Below are positions 28,884-37,986 of a stretch of DNA of 64,000 bases, piece after piece. The notes beneath the pieces are model-generated. The model was not told where the DNA came from and searched no databases. It saw only the letters and a program-made list of their open reading frames with translations. The position numbers and the translations under genes were made by a program. How positions within the stretch are numbered: the first letter of the stretch is position 1; each line of letters opens with the position of its first letter. This stretch comes from Mucilaginibacter paludis DSM 18603 (lineage in GTDB: Bacteria > Bacteroidota > Bacteroidia > Sphingobacteriales > Sphingobacteriaceae), in NCBI RefSeq assembly GCF_000166195.2, contig NZ_CM001403.1, positions 3,242,432-3,306,431 on the forward strand. The letters are read 5' to 3'.

Positions 28884-29693
28884 ATGCGGAAATATTTGTT
28901 GATTGTTATTTTACTGCATCAATGCCTTCTAGCTTTCCCGCAGCTATTTGACAATACTTTTAACAGCAATTTTGCTTGGAATGTAAAGCATATCAATCAA
29001 TTTATCGATCGTTTTAATAATGCAGACGAAGAGTTTACTCAATATAACAAAAAAAACAACCCACAATTAGTGCTCTCACGTGAGGTGATGTTAAAAAGCT
29101 TATTCAATCTAGATAATCGAAATTGGAATATAGCCGAGATTAAAACTTTTATAAAAGAAATAACTGATACAAGTAGGCAACAGTACATTCCCTATTATGA
29201 TATGCGATGGTGCGCTAAGGTGAAATGTATTGTGATATGGAAAAGCAAACCTCAAAACGTTGTACTTACGCTAAAGATTGTACTTCAATCCGATAGCTCC
29301 TCAAAGTGGGTTGTTAGTGGTGTTGACGCTCCGTTTTTAAAAAGCAAACGTCTGACCGATAGTTTAAGCAATATCACTTACTATATACCCCAACCGGTTA
29401 ACCACCAATCGTTTCTACATCCGTACAGTCATGCAACATCATTTTCAAATATTAATCTGATATCAAATAACAAAGCCAATGTCGGTGATTTTTTTCTGCT
29501 ATCAAACAATTCCTGCCTGGGTGAGATGAAGGTTTTTATTGATGAGATTATCAAAAATCGTTTAATAGTAAAAAAAGCATATGCTGTTCAGTATTACTTT
29601 TTCCAAATAAAAGGATGGATTATTGAGGTGAGTCAATTTAGCCGATATTCCAAAAACTCGGGTTGGCTAATTAGTAAGCTGACCAAAACGTAG
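28884..29693 (+). CDS. Secreted protein of unknown function
   Basis: 269 residues from the ATG at 28884, chosen because it starts a signal peptide (MRKYLLIVILLHQCLLAFPQ); the open frame extends further back into the previous gene but without a signal. The mature part begins 'WNVKHINQFIDRFNNADEEFT', a helix also seen in weaker form near the N-terminus of the TPR protein downstream ('AQQTIRNFIDLIND'). No recognised domain. Probably co-expressed with its neighbours. Confidence 0.65.
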   Translation: MRKYLLIVILLHQCLLAFPQLFDNTFNSNFAWNVKHINQFIDRFNNADEEFTQYNKKNNPQLVLSREVMLKSLFNLDNRNWNIAEIKTFIKEITDTSRQQYIPYYDMRWCAKVKCIVIWKSKPQNVVLTLKIVLQSDSSSKWVVSGVDAPFLKSKRLTDSLSNITYYIPQPVNHQSFLHPYSHATSFSNINLISNNKANVGDFFLLSNNSCLGEMKVFIDEIIKNRLIVKKAYAVQYYFFQIKGWIIEVSQFSRYSKNSGWLISKLTKT

Positions 29694-29741
29694 CAAGAAT
29701 ATCATTTTCAAATTTCAATTGTCGACCATAAAGTTCCGGAT

Positions 29742-32741
29742 ATGAAAAAAATACTTGTCTTCATCATTTTTTTAATTTCAATAAAGAGTTATTCGCAAAC
29801 TAAAATAACACTATCCGATGCCAAAGAAATAAACTTTCAGGCGCAGCAAACTATCAGAAATTTTATTGACCTTATTAACGATTGTACAGTACCTAAACTT
29901 GGAAAAGGCAAGCTTTTTGAAAATATTAAAAGCAGCTACAATGCTCAATCCCGAAATCAGGTGTTTTATAATGCCAATGCAATAATAGAAAACGATATCG
30001 ACCCCGCTTTGGGCCTGCATAATACAAATGATTATGCAGTTTCGCCTTATTTAACCAACCTTAACCTGTCCATGATTAAAAGCGAAGAAGCTGATTATAT
30101 AATTAACAAGTTATCACCCGTACGAATTGGAGATTCCTCGTTATTTATCAGGGTACAATACCAAACTATATTCAGCGGAAAAAATAGCGTTAGCCATTTA
30201 CCTTATAAAGCGACGCAACGTGAGGCAGTTCTGGTTGTAAAAAAAAATGACGAAAGCACATGGACTACACGTATAAAAAGTGTCCGCTTTTTTGATCCGG
30301 CAGATTCTATCAATGTCAACGATAAAAAAATAGATATAGTTGTCGATTCGTCGGCAAACGCCGTATTTCTTTCAGACGAACAGCTACTTCGCGAACTGAA
30401 AAAAGACAGCATAGTGAGGGAAGAAAAAAGAAAGCAGGAAGAACTTGTTTTTAACGACTTTTTAAAATCGGCCGACTCGCTGGTTAAAGTAAATAAATTT
30501 AAAGAGGCCAAAGTGATGTTACTTAAAGCCCAAGGTATTAGGCGCTACTCTGCCCCGCTTGAAATAAAACTGCTGGAAGCAGAAAAACTGATTGAGGAAA
30601 ACACTTATGATAATTTAAAGAAAAAGGGTGATAAGGAAAAGAACGAACGGCAATTTTCAGCAGCGGTGACTTTTTACCGGAAAGCCATGGAGATTGAGCC
30701 TCAGCAAATAGAACTAGTTGGTGTTGTTAATAGCCTTAGCGCTTTTATTAAAGAGTTATCCATCCCCGAAAACCGTTTTCAAAGTGATGATTATCAGGGA
30801 ACAATAAACGAATGCGAACGGTTACTAAAACTACATAAGACCGAGAAGAACAACTATCCTGAATTGTATTTTTTCGAGGGAAAAGCTTATAAAGTTTTGG
30901 CTGAAAATAACCGGACCGAAGCAAACCTTCAGGAAAAAGCGATCAAGAATTTAGATTTGGCCATAGCGAGTTTTCCCAATTTTACTCAGGCCATCATAAC
31001 CCGTGCAGATGTATATGCAAACCTTCAAAAAAAATACTTTAACGCCATTGCCGATTACGATATTTTAACTACCAATGCCCTTGATGACACTATTGTGAAA
31101 CCACATTATTTTGAAACCAAAGCACAATGGAAAAAAATTATAGGCAATAAAGATGGGGCTGTAGATGATTACAGTAAAGCTATTGTATTAGCTCCGCGAG
31201 ATAGACTTTACATACGGCGCGGCGAAATTTTATTTGAAATGCAAAAGTACGCCGATGCCGGTAAAGATTTCAGTTTAGCCATATCATTAAACCCTAAAGA
31301 TACTAACGCATATTATTTGCGTGGACTTACCTATGCTCGCCTGCACCTTGCTGAAGATGCAGGACGTGATTTTGCAACGCTGCGTACCTTAAAAGCCATA
31401 TCAGGCCCAAGACAAATAATTATAGATTCTATTGCTAATGAATACTATGCAAATGGCAGAGCCAATTTTGATAAGGATCCAATTAAAGCAAGGAAGTTTT
31501 ATGGTGAAGTATTGAAAATAAAGCCGGGTAACTCGGATGCCTATCATGGAATTGCAGAGGTCGATTTCAAAATGGCTGAAGAGGACCCCGCCGGTAGTAA
31601 ATCTAAAAGCGCTATCGATAAGTACGCTCTTTCCATAATTAACAACAACAACGCTATAAAAAGCGACCCTAAATTTGCCGACGCATTTTACAAAAGAGGC
31701 CTTGCCCTGGAGAAAATCGGTAAAGATTCAATGGCAACCGAAAGTTTATCTGAAACAATTGAGATTGATAACAACAGAAATGATGCGTATACTGAAAGAG
31801 GGCGGCTGCTGGCAAGGCTGGGAAGATATAGCGAAGCGGCACAAAACGACGTTGCTGCCTTGGGGTCTCTAACGGCACAGCTTGCACTGGCGCAAAATAA
31901 GAAAGATGGCATTGCTACAGCGCTTATCATTAAATATCAGTTAGATATGCTATGGTTGTGCGCGAACGCGTGGTTTTTAGACAAAAAATACGAAAACGCT
32001 ATAGAAATGCTGGATAGGTTTTTAAATAAGCAACAGAATAAAGTTAATGCCGAAGCATATTATCTGCGCGGTATGTGCTATTATAACACACACAATTACA
32101 AAGCATCAAATCAAGACCTTAATGAAGCAGTGAAGCTTTCACAACAAACTTTTAGATATTATTTTTACAATGCACAGACTTATTATTATGACAAAAATTA
32201 CAAAAATGCCATAAAAAACTTAACCGCAATACCGGCAGATTCTGTAAGTAATTATCCAGTCTTAAAAAAACTGCTGGGTTCATGCTATGCGCAAAACAAA
32301 GATACTTATGCGATAGCCCTTGAAAATTTTGCGGAATACGGAAAAATACCTGCTGCCGTAAACGATTCAACTTTTCACGTTGATTATGGCACAATACTGT
32401 TAATTACCGGTCAGGATAGCGCCGCTAATACATGCCTTGAACGGGCCTTACAAATGACAAAGGGACCTCTATATTTCAAGGCCCTGTTTTGGAAAACCTG
32501 CTATCTCATGAAAATTGGCCAATTTGATCAAATGGAAAGCAACCTGCAAAATGCTTTTCAAAAACAGCACGACATTAGCGAAAGTGATATCAAGCTTGCA
32601 GAAAGGCTTTTTGGGGATGCCTTGAAAAAAGATGATAAAATTAATAAAAAGGGCCGCAAGGATATTTATCAGGATTTGAAAGAACATTATGTAAAACGAT
32701 TAAATCAATTTAAGGAAACAAAAGTGTGGTTGGAGAATTAG
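29742..32741 (+). CDS. Large secreted tetratricopeptide-repeat protein
   Basis: 999 residues with a signal peptide (MKKILVFIIFLISIKSYSQ). Residues ~20-210 resemble the preceding secreted protein in layout; from ~230 on the chain is a series of TPR units, for example 'KGDKEKNERQFSAAVTFYRKAMEIEP', 'GAVDDYSKAIVLAPRDRLYIRRGEILFEMQKYADAGKDF' and 'DAYYLRG.' forms (about 12-15 repeats). Such arrays scaffold protein complexes in the periplasm. It closes the plus-strand block next to the injection-like operon, so a role in assembling the envelope part of the apparatus is plausible. No lipobox Cys seen. Confidence 0.8.
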   Translation: MKKILVFIIFLISIKSYSQTKITLSDAKEINFQAQQTIRNFIDLINDCTVPKLGKGKLFENIKSSYNAQSRNQVFYNANAIIENDIDPALGLHNTNDYAVSPYLTNLNLSMIKSEEADYIINKLSPVRIGDSSLFIRVQYQTIFSGKNSVSHLPYKATQREAVLVVKKNDESTWTTRIKSVRFFDPADSINVNDKKIDIVVDSSANAVFLSDEQLLRELKKDSIVREEKRKQEELVFNDFLKSADSLVKVNKFKEAKVMLLKAQGIRRYSAPLEIKLLEAEKLIEENTYDNLKKKGDKEKNERQFSAAVTFYRKAMEIEPQQIELVGVVNSLSAFIKELSIPENRFQSDDYQGTINECERLLKLHKTEKNNYPELYFFEGKAYKVLAENNRTEANLQEKAIKNLDLAIASFPNFTQAIITRADVYANLQKKYFNAIADYDILTTNALDDTIVKPHYFETKAQWKKIIGNKDGAVDDYSKAIVLAPRDRLYIRRGEILFEMQKYADAGKDFSLAISLNPKDTNAYYLRGLTYARLHLAEDAGRDFATLRTLKAISGPRQIIIDSIANEYYANGRANFDKDPIKARKFYGEVLKIKPGNSDAYHGIAEVDFKMAEEDPAGSKSKSAIDKYALSIINNNNAIKSDPKFADAFYKRGLALEKIGKDSMATESLSETIEIDNNRNDAYTERGRLLARLGRYSEAAQNDVAALGSLTAQLALAQNKKDGIATALIIKYQLDMLWLCANAWFLDKKYENAIEMLDRFLNKQQNKVNAEAYYLRGMCYYNTHNYKASNQDLNEAVKLSQQTFRYYFYNAQTYYYDKNYKNAIKNLTAIPADSVSNYPVLKKLLGSCYAQNKDTYAIALENFAEYGKIPAAVNDSTFHVDYGTILLITGQDSAANTCLERALQMTKGPLYFKALFWKTCYLMKIGQFDQMESNLQNAFQKQHDISESDIKLAERLFGDALKKDDKINKKGRKDIYQDLKEHYVKRLNQFKETKVWLEN

Positions 32742-32795
32742 TAGGAAATGCGGCATCTTTAATACTTTCAAGCACAAAATTCTTTTTTTATTAAA

Positions 32796-33050
32796 TAGGG
32801 GCTGCTGAAAAACTCGTAGATGCACCCCAAAAGTGATTTCGTCATGAAAAAGTTAATTTCTCGAGGTGTTTTGTTAAAAATGGCGATGAAATACCCGGTA
32901 TTTTTGAATTTCTGAACAGCAAATAAATTTAACTAAAATTGAAGTGCTCGGATTTTGAGTAAAAATAGCATAGCCCCTTGCACTTCATTCGTTAAATCAT
33001 GACACAACTTCCTGTATTTCAGAGTTATTTGAGTTTTTCAGCAGGCCCTA
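32796..33050. mobile_element. MITE-like element with 20-bp terminal inverted repeats
   Basis: Left end TAGGGGCTGCTGAAAAACTC (32796-32815) matches the reverse complement of 33031-33050 with one mismatch. The 255-bp element has no ORF. Both sides are bordered by TA, but a longer target duplication is not clear. The ends look like those of a transposase-bearing IS that supplied the mobilising enzyme in trans. Its right end supplies the stop codon of the putative immunity gene. Confidence 0.75.
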
Positions 33051-33380
33051 AATGGGATTTTGTTGGCCAAAATCCATTCTAAGAGGTTCCAAATCTTTAT
33101 AACCAGGTATTTCATCATACAGAATGCTGGTAATTTTATTTATCGCGCCCTCCAATTTGGTATTCGCAAAATCCTTGTAGGACGACATTCCAACATCGTG
33201 CATTGCTCTTAAGATTCTTATATTAATATTTTCAAAATCTTTAATAACAACTTCTCTTAGAAGGTTCAACACATATTTAGCGCTTTCTACATCCTCAGTA
33301 TAATCTTTGGAAAATTCTTTTAATATATCAGCCTCCTTTAAGGCTACTTCGATGCTTGTAATCAATTCTTTTTTTTTCAT
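33048..33380 (-). CDS. Putative immunity protein for the adjacent toxin, C-terminus cut by a MITE
   Basis: 110 residues, mostly helical and acidic ('ITSIEVALKEADILKEFSKDYTEDVESAKYVLNLLREVV'). It starts 3 bp after the toxin stop on the same strand, the standard layout of an effector-immunity pair. No family recognised; position, size and co-orientation are the evidence. The stop codon (33048-33050) lies inside the terminal repeat of the MITE, so the original protein was probably longer or ended differently. Whether it still protects is unknown. Confidence 0.6.
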   Translation of the reverse strand: MKKKELITSIEVALKEADILKEFSKDYTEDVESAKYVLNLLREVVIKDFENINIRILRAMHDVGMSSYKDFANTKLEGAINKITSILYDEIPGYKDLEPLRMDFGQQNPI

Positions 33381-33383
33381 ATC

Positions 33384-34670
33384 TTACCTTTTTTGTGTAA
33401 TGTTTTGCTTAATTCCGGGACTAAATAACTGTGGCCCCCCGCCTGCATTCTTTTTATAGTTCGCAGCCGTACTAACTAAAACCTTAGATTTTTTTGTTAC
33501 TGTGAAGTCTTGAATACTTCTATTATCATATTTTATTCCCAAGTTTTTCTTTATCCCGTTTTCTGGGGTGGTGCAATAGTCTCCTGGTTCAGATCCATTC
33601 CTTACCCATTGTCGTACCCGGGTTCCTCGTTCAATCGTTTTTACCTTTATTGGCTTAGAAAAATCGATCCCTTCCATATGCGAGAGGGCCTCTTTCTCGT
33701 TAAATCCATTGTCTTTATAAAATCTTAAAGCTCGTTCTTTTCTTAATTTCTCAACGAGTTTTAATCGGGATGCTCTAAGCTCACTTACTTCTGAACTTGC
33801 TTTACTTGTGCCCGCTTTAGCTGCACCTGTAAGTCCCATTACAGTGTTAACCCCGCCAACACCCACTTTGGCTAGCCCTTGTTCGAAGCTTTTAGATGCA
33901 TCCTTCAAATCGGCACAGGTTGTTGCTTCGTCGGTACGTTGGTAAAAATTGGCTAAGTCGGCAATGCCTTCGCCTATCTGGTATCCACTGAGGCCTACGC
34001 CTGTCAAGGTAGCCACCTCGCCTACTGCTGCAACAATAGCGCTGCCAACCAATATTTCGGGCGCAAGGGCAATTGCCCCTAAAATTACTCCAGCTGCAAC
34101 CAAACCGGTAGCAACGCCACCCCAGCCGCCAAGCTCGTTTAATATCGCATGAGGTACGTTTGATTGCTTTAGCGATGCCTCCATTTTATCGACATGAGAC
34201 ATGCTGTGCACCCTGCTATCTACGCATCCTTTATCCCTGATAAACACATCCTGCTTGGTCTCCATCACCTTCCATGTTCCCATTTTAAATGGGATTACAT
34301 CCGGAATGGGACCAAATGTGGTCATTTTTTCGGATGGGGAAGAAAAAAAGCAGGTGAAGTTTCCGGTAGTAGTTAGAAGTAGCGGTGACACACCATTTAC
34401 CACAATTTTGTCGGACAAGGTAGGTTTATTAACAGTAAAATTAGCTTCTGTAATCGTCCCGGGTACATCCTGACAAAAAAAGGAAGCGTAATTACGTGGG
34501 CTTATCAGGGTGAACAACGGAACGTCAGATTCGATGATGATATGGTTCATTGATAGCATCAGTGGTTTGCCATACGAGCTTACCGTGAGTATGCCGTCCC
34601 ACCCAACCCAATGCCAGCCTATTCCCGGCGTTAATAAAATAGTTGCACTATGTTTTAAAAAGGGGGTCAT
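33384..34670 (-). CDS. Two-part effector: N-terminal delivery domain plus polymorphic toxin (type 46 / ADP-ribosyltransferase-like)
   Basis: 428 residues. Residues 1-150 align with the first effector: 'MTPFLKHSATILL', 'W.WVGWDGILTV', 'FCQDVPGTITEANFTVNKPTLSDKIVVNG', 'TTTGNFTCFF', 'FKMGTWKVME'. Residues ~185-260 are a Gly/Ala-rich hydrophobic stretch ('GWGGVATGLVAAGVILGAIALAP...'), possibly membrane-inserting. The last ~85 residues carry 'IERGTRVRQWVRNG', 'GDYCTTPENG', 'VLVSTAANY' and 'GGGPQLFSP', the pattern I associate with polymorphic toxin type 46 (Ntox46, ADP-ribosyltransferase superfamily). The immunity gene candidate follows directly. Predicted to be exported by the island's apparatus. 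Toxin family from memory of the pattern, not from a search. Confidence 0.68.
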   Translation of the reverse strand: MTPFLKHSATILLTPGIGWHWVGWDGILTVSSYGKPLMLSMNHIIIESDVPLFTLISPRNYASFFCQDVPGTITEANFTVNKPTLSDKIVVNGVSPLLLTTTGNFTCFFSSPSEKMTTFGPIPDVIPFKMGTWKVMETKQDVFIRDKGCVDSRVHSMSHVDKMEASLKQSNVPHAILNELGGWGGVATGLVAAGVILGAIALAPEILVGSAIVAAVGEVATLTGVGLSGYQIGEGIADLANFYQRTDEATTCADLKDASKSFEQGLAKVGVGGVNTVMGLTGAAKAGTSKASSEVSELRASRLKLVEKLRKERALRFYKDNGFNEKEALSHMEGIDFSKPIKVKTIERGTRVRQWVRNGSEPGDYCTTPENGIKKNLGIKYDNRSIQDFTVTKKSKVLVSTAANYKKNAGGGPQLFSPGIKQNITQKR

Positions 34671-35039
34671 CGATCATTATAACACTATATGAAAGGTTTG
34701 GAAAATTTCTAGTATAAATATATTATTTTCATTGAAAACAAACGAAAAATATTACCAAAAACAATAGGCAAAAATTAACAGTCGACGAATTTGCTAATTC
34801 GATGAGGTCGCCTTCCTTTTGATAGAGATTGGTTTCCTTTTCATTATTACTTTTTAAAGATCCCGCGTTGTGTTTCCGTCGAAAAACTGATCAAGGAAGA
34901 GGCAATTCCAGCTGTCAAAAAACTCAGGTTAACCAGGCTAATGGAGGAAATATTACAAGAAGAGAAAGACCCCTGCGAAGTGTTGGGTAATACGGATAAA
35001 CATGTCACCTTTATTACCCAGATCAGCATCATACTCCAA
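34671..35039. other. Leader of the effector gene and 5' debris of the broken recombinase
   Basis: The first ~180 bp are AT-rich and should hold the promoter of the minus-strand effector-immunity pair. From ~34850 the sequence becomes more balanced and reads like damaged coding sequence on the plus strand, joining the recombinase remnant. No intact gene. Confidence 0.45.
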
Positions 35040-36527
35040 ATTACAGTATCTACCAGAAAACACCTCTTGACCGGCGATGTCCACAGGCCGATAAAGGATA
35101 TTCCCAACGCGACCAGGAGGGGCGTTTAAGGAAATATTGTCTGCAAAACAATATTAAGGTCATGCAGGTTGTCTATGAGGATTTTTCAGCCAAAACTTTT
35201 ATACGCCCGTCATGGATTAAATTGCTGGCAGACCTGCGCAAACAGAGGGACAAAGTGCATTTGGTGATCTTTACCAAATGGGATCGTTTCAGCCATAATG
35301 CGGGTGATGCCTACGGGATGATTAATACCTTGCGGAAGCTGGATATAGAAGTTCAAGCCATCGACCAGCCGCTCGATTTGAGCATACCGGAGAATAAAAT
35401 GATGCTCGCAATTTATTTGGCCGTCCCGGAGGTAGAAAACGACCGTAGAGGATTGAATACCTATTATGGTATGCGCCGTGCCCGCAAAGAAGGCAATTAC
35501 ATGGGTTTAGCACCCATCGGTTATATCAATCGCATTACTGAGAACGGTAAAAAATATATTGCTATTAAGGAACTAGAGGCCGCTATTTTAAGATGGGCAT
35601 TTGAACAGATCGCTGAAGGCAAATTATCCGGCAGAACAAGTAAAGCATGAGGTGAACAAGAAGGGTTTGAAATACGGTAGCGCCCACTTCTGGGACGTTA
35701 TTCTGAACCCCTTATATTGCGGAAAGATCGAGGTAGCCAAGCATAAAGATGAAGAACGGACAATAGTTCCGGGCAGCATGAAGGCATAATTTCTTATGCC
35801 TTCATGCTGCCCGTTTCAGGATGTGCTGAACGGTAGAACTAAGGACACCGGGCCAAAGATTGTTTCGATGGACAACTTGCCTCTACGCGGTTACCTGATT
35901 TGCCCGAAGTGTCAGCGGATGCTTACCGAACAGCGCATCTAAAGGCTGGAGCGTTTACTACTATTATTACCATTGCCAGGCGAAATGCAAGTCCCGTTTC
36001 AGAGCAGAGCTCGTTAATTCCAAGTCTGAAGAGTTGTTAAGCAGTTTTACGGTAAGGCCAGGAATGGAGGAAGTATATACACATGAATTGAATGTCATCT
36101 ATGGCGCCGATCAAAAAGTAGTTGAGAAAGGCGGACGCAAAGCGATCATTCAGCAGATCGATGTGATCCATAAACGGATAAAAAATGCAACCGATAAATA
36201 TTACGACCTTATAACGGAGGAACAGGAATACAGAGCTTAAAAGGCAAAATGTGAGGATGAGATTGCAGTTTTGGAATCAAAGTTGGCAGACGCGTCGAAA
36301 AGTACCGACGATGTGGGGGATTTGCTTAAAAAGGCCATTTCTAACCTCGCTAAGCTGGATTCTTACTAGACTGATTTTAATTCGGAAGGTAGAAGAAAGA
36401 TCATCAGTTCGATATTTCCGTAAAAACTAAGTTTTGATGGAAGTAGTTATCGAACTGTTCGATTGAACGAAATAGTTGGTCGTATTTATTTGATTTACAA
36501 GCATTTGATTCAAATAAAAAAAGCATG
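35040..36527 (+). pseudogene. Large serine recombinase (resolvase) pseudogene
   Basis: Parts of a large serine recombinase can be read in several frames: 'QADKGYSQRDQEGRLRKYC' (resolvase N-terminal part, the Ser-bearing start is damaged), 'IFTKWDRFSHNAGDAYGMINTLRKLDIEVQAIDQPLDL' (35162-35650), the recombinase domain 'KKGLKYGSAHFWDVILNPLYCGKI', a zinc-ribbon remnant 'LRGYLICPKCQRML', a coiled coil, and the typical C-terminus 'RTVRLNEIVGRIYLI'. A frameshift near 35640 and several stops, one from the palindrome at 35769-35813, kill the gene. It is probably the integrase of an older element inside the island. Confidence 0.85.
35769..35813. repeat. Perfect inverted repeat inside the recombinase pseudogene
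   Basis: Arms of about 19 bp (GGGCAGCATGAAGGCATAA and its exact complement) flank a 4-nt TTTC loop. Reading through, a normal recombinase would continue with a short His-Glu-Gly type segment into 'FQDVLNGR'; the right arm of the palindrome looks like an extra copy of the left arm, adding sequence and a stop. It may be a template-switch mutation and could also form a hairpin in RNA. Confidence 0.7.
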
Positions 36528-36561
36528 AAAGTGGAGATTTTTTTATATTTCCTGTTCAAGT

Positions 36562-36583
36562 AGCCCGAAGAGGGATCGAACCA
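36562..36583 (-). other. Possible tRNA 3'-end fragment (old attachment site)
   Basis: On the minus strand the sequence reads GGTTCGATCCC followed by an acceptor-like TCTTCGGGCT, i.e. T-loop plus acceptor strand, without the rest of a tRNA. It lies ~35 bp past the end of the recombinase pseudogene, the usual place for an att remnant. The match is short. Confidence 0.3.
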
Positions 36584-36736
36584 AATACATTAAAGTATCT
36601 TTATAGTCATCAAAAAGAGCTAATCATCTCTTAAAAACTTATTTTTTAATTGAAAACATGCCTGCATGATGAATGTGCCTCCCATGTGTTTTTTCCGGCA
36701 ACAGAAACGCTTATTTTTGAGTAAATCAATCTACTA

Positions 36737-37522
36737 ATGAGCGTCAACTATTTCAAACCCCGAGACCCTTTTGATTTTTCAAAAGACACCCTTGATATCG
36801 GCAACCCGCTGACATGGGATCGCGAGCAGTTTTTAAAGCACCTTTTTAAAAGGATATTCGCCATCAGCGAAGATCGAATTGAAGAGTTTTACCAGCGCCA
36901 CCTGGCCTATTACTTAACAAAGCATGCCGATGGCGGTGAAGAAATATTTCTTCGGTATTTATGGGGCCTGATCGAAAGGCAGCTCAAAGTGCTGATGGGA
37001 AGAAACATTTACGATAGAGACCACGTGACAAACGAGCGGCAGATCAGGCAGCTCAATAAGTTCACCGAAGTGTTGATCTCTGCCGACCGCTGGAATATCC
37101 ATAAAGCTAACGATGCTGTTATTGCACAGCAAGAGTTTGAAATCCATACCCTCAAACAACAGGTTGCAGATTTAGAAGCGGAATTGAAAGAAACCCGCCA
37201 ATGGGAAACCGATGGTTATATTATAGTCAGGGATGGGCAGGTGCTGGCTGTACTCGACCTCTGCATGCAAATGCAGGAGCTGAAAGCTACGGATGGCAAA
37301 GAGCTATTGATCACTCCGGCACAAAATGCCTGGGCCAAGATGATCAGCAAGTACTTCCGGGAGTATGATAATGAAAATAAAGGCCAGGTGAAAGAAATTA
37401 AAATAGACAGGTTAAGGCACTATCTGCGAGGCATCGACCCTAAAAATCCTTTGAAAAGAGAAAATGAAATACCCGCAAAGCATAGGCTTTACACCATCAC
37501 CCCGGTAAAAAAAGGGAAATAA
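36737..37522 (+). CDS. Conserved-type island protein of unknown function
   Basis: 261 residues, no signal peptide or membrane segment. N-terminal half helical with aromatic residues ('PLTWDREQFLKHLFKRIFAI', 'FYQRHLAYYLTKHADG'), a coiled coil at ~125-155 ('QQEFEIHTLKQQVADLEAELKETRQW'), and a basic C-terminus ('IKIDRLRHYLRGIDPKNPLKRENEIPAKHRLY'). Proteins with this layout sit before the HTH and mob genes of Bacteroidota islands, sometimes compared with the regulator RteC; I cannot confirm that homology by eye. First gene of the mobilization segment. Confidence 0.65.
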   Translation: MSVNYFKPRDPFDFSKDTLDIGNPLTWDREQFLKHLFKRIFAISEDRIEEFYQRHLAYYLTKHADGGEEIFLRYLWGLIERQLKVLMGRNIYDRDHVTNERQIRQLNKFTEVLISADRWNIHKANDAVIAQQEFEIHTLKQQVADLEAELKETRQWETDGYIIVRDGQVLAVLDLCMQMQELKATDGKELLITPAQNAWAKMISKYFREYDNENKGQVKEIKIDRLRHYLRGIDPKNPLKRENEIPAKHRLYTITPVKKGK

Positions 37523-37693
37523 TGCTTTTACTGCTTTATTGACATTTTCAAAAGCAGCAGTTCTCTATCAAATTGATATTGAACCGTTTAATATTCTACT
37601 TAACTATATCCAAAGCACTTCAAATTTACCACGCAGGCATCGTGGTAACAAAAAGCCTGTTCCATAGCATTCTTTTGTCCTCAAACAAAGGCT

Positions 37694-37966
37694 ATGGAAA
37701 TTATCAACAACGAAGCCCTTAGCCAGTGCATCAGGGATGCAGTAAGGGCAGAACTACAGGAACATTTTAAAACAGGTGGCAGCCAGCAGCAGACGGCTGA
37801 AGAACGGCTATTGTCCAAACAGGAACTGGCCGCTGAATTGGGCGTGTCACTGGCGACCCTGTCCGATTGGATGAAAAAGGGACTGCCCTTTTTGCGCCTG
37901 CACAAGCGGGTCTACTTCAAAAAGAGCGATGTGCTGAAAGCCATGCAGCAAAACATTACAGATTAA
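37694..37966 (+). CDS. Small helix-turn-helix DNA-binding protein (excisionase/MerR-like)
   Basis: 90 residues. After a short acidic start, residues ~35-85 ('LLSKQELAAELGVSLATLSDWMKKGLPFLRLHKRVYFKKSDVLKAM') form a winged HTH of the HTH_17/excisionase type: a helix-turn-helix, then a wing with Y-F-K. Such genes serve as excisionase or regulators of mobilization in Bacteroidota islands. It is directly followed by a second HTH gene, giving a pair that may control integrase, mob genes or both. Confidence 0.82.
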   Translation: MEIINNEALSQCIRDAVRAELQEHFKTGGSQQQTAEERLLSKQELAAELGVSLATLSDWMKKGLPFLRLHKRVYFKKSDVLKAMQQNITD

Positions 37967-37986
37967 CTTTATGGAGGGAAAGAACT

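Noticed and set aside
37867..37986. Longer N-terminus for the second HTH protein
   Set aside because: It would overlap the first HTH gene in another frame; the ATG at 37987 has a good ribosome-binding stretch and gives a normal-size protein.
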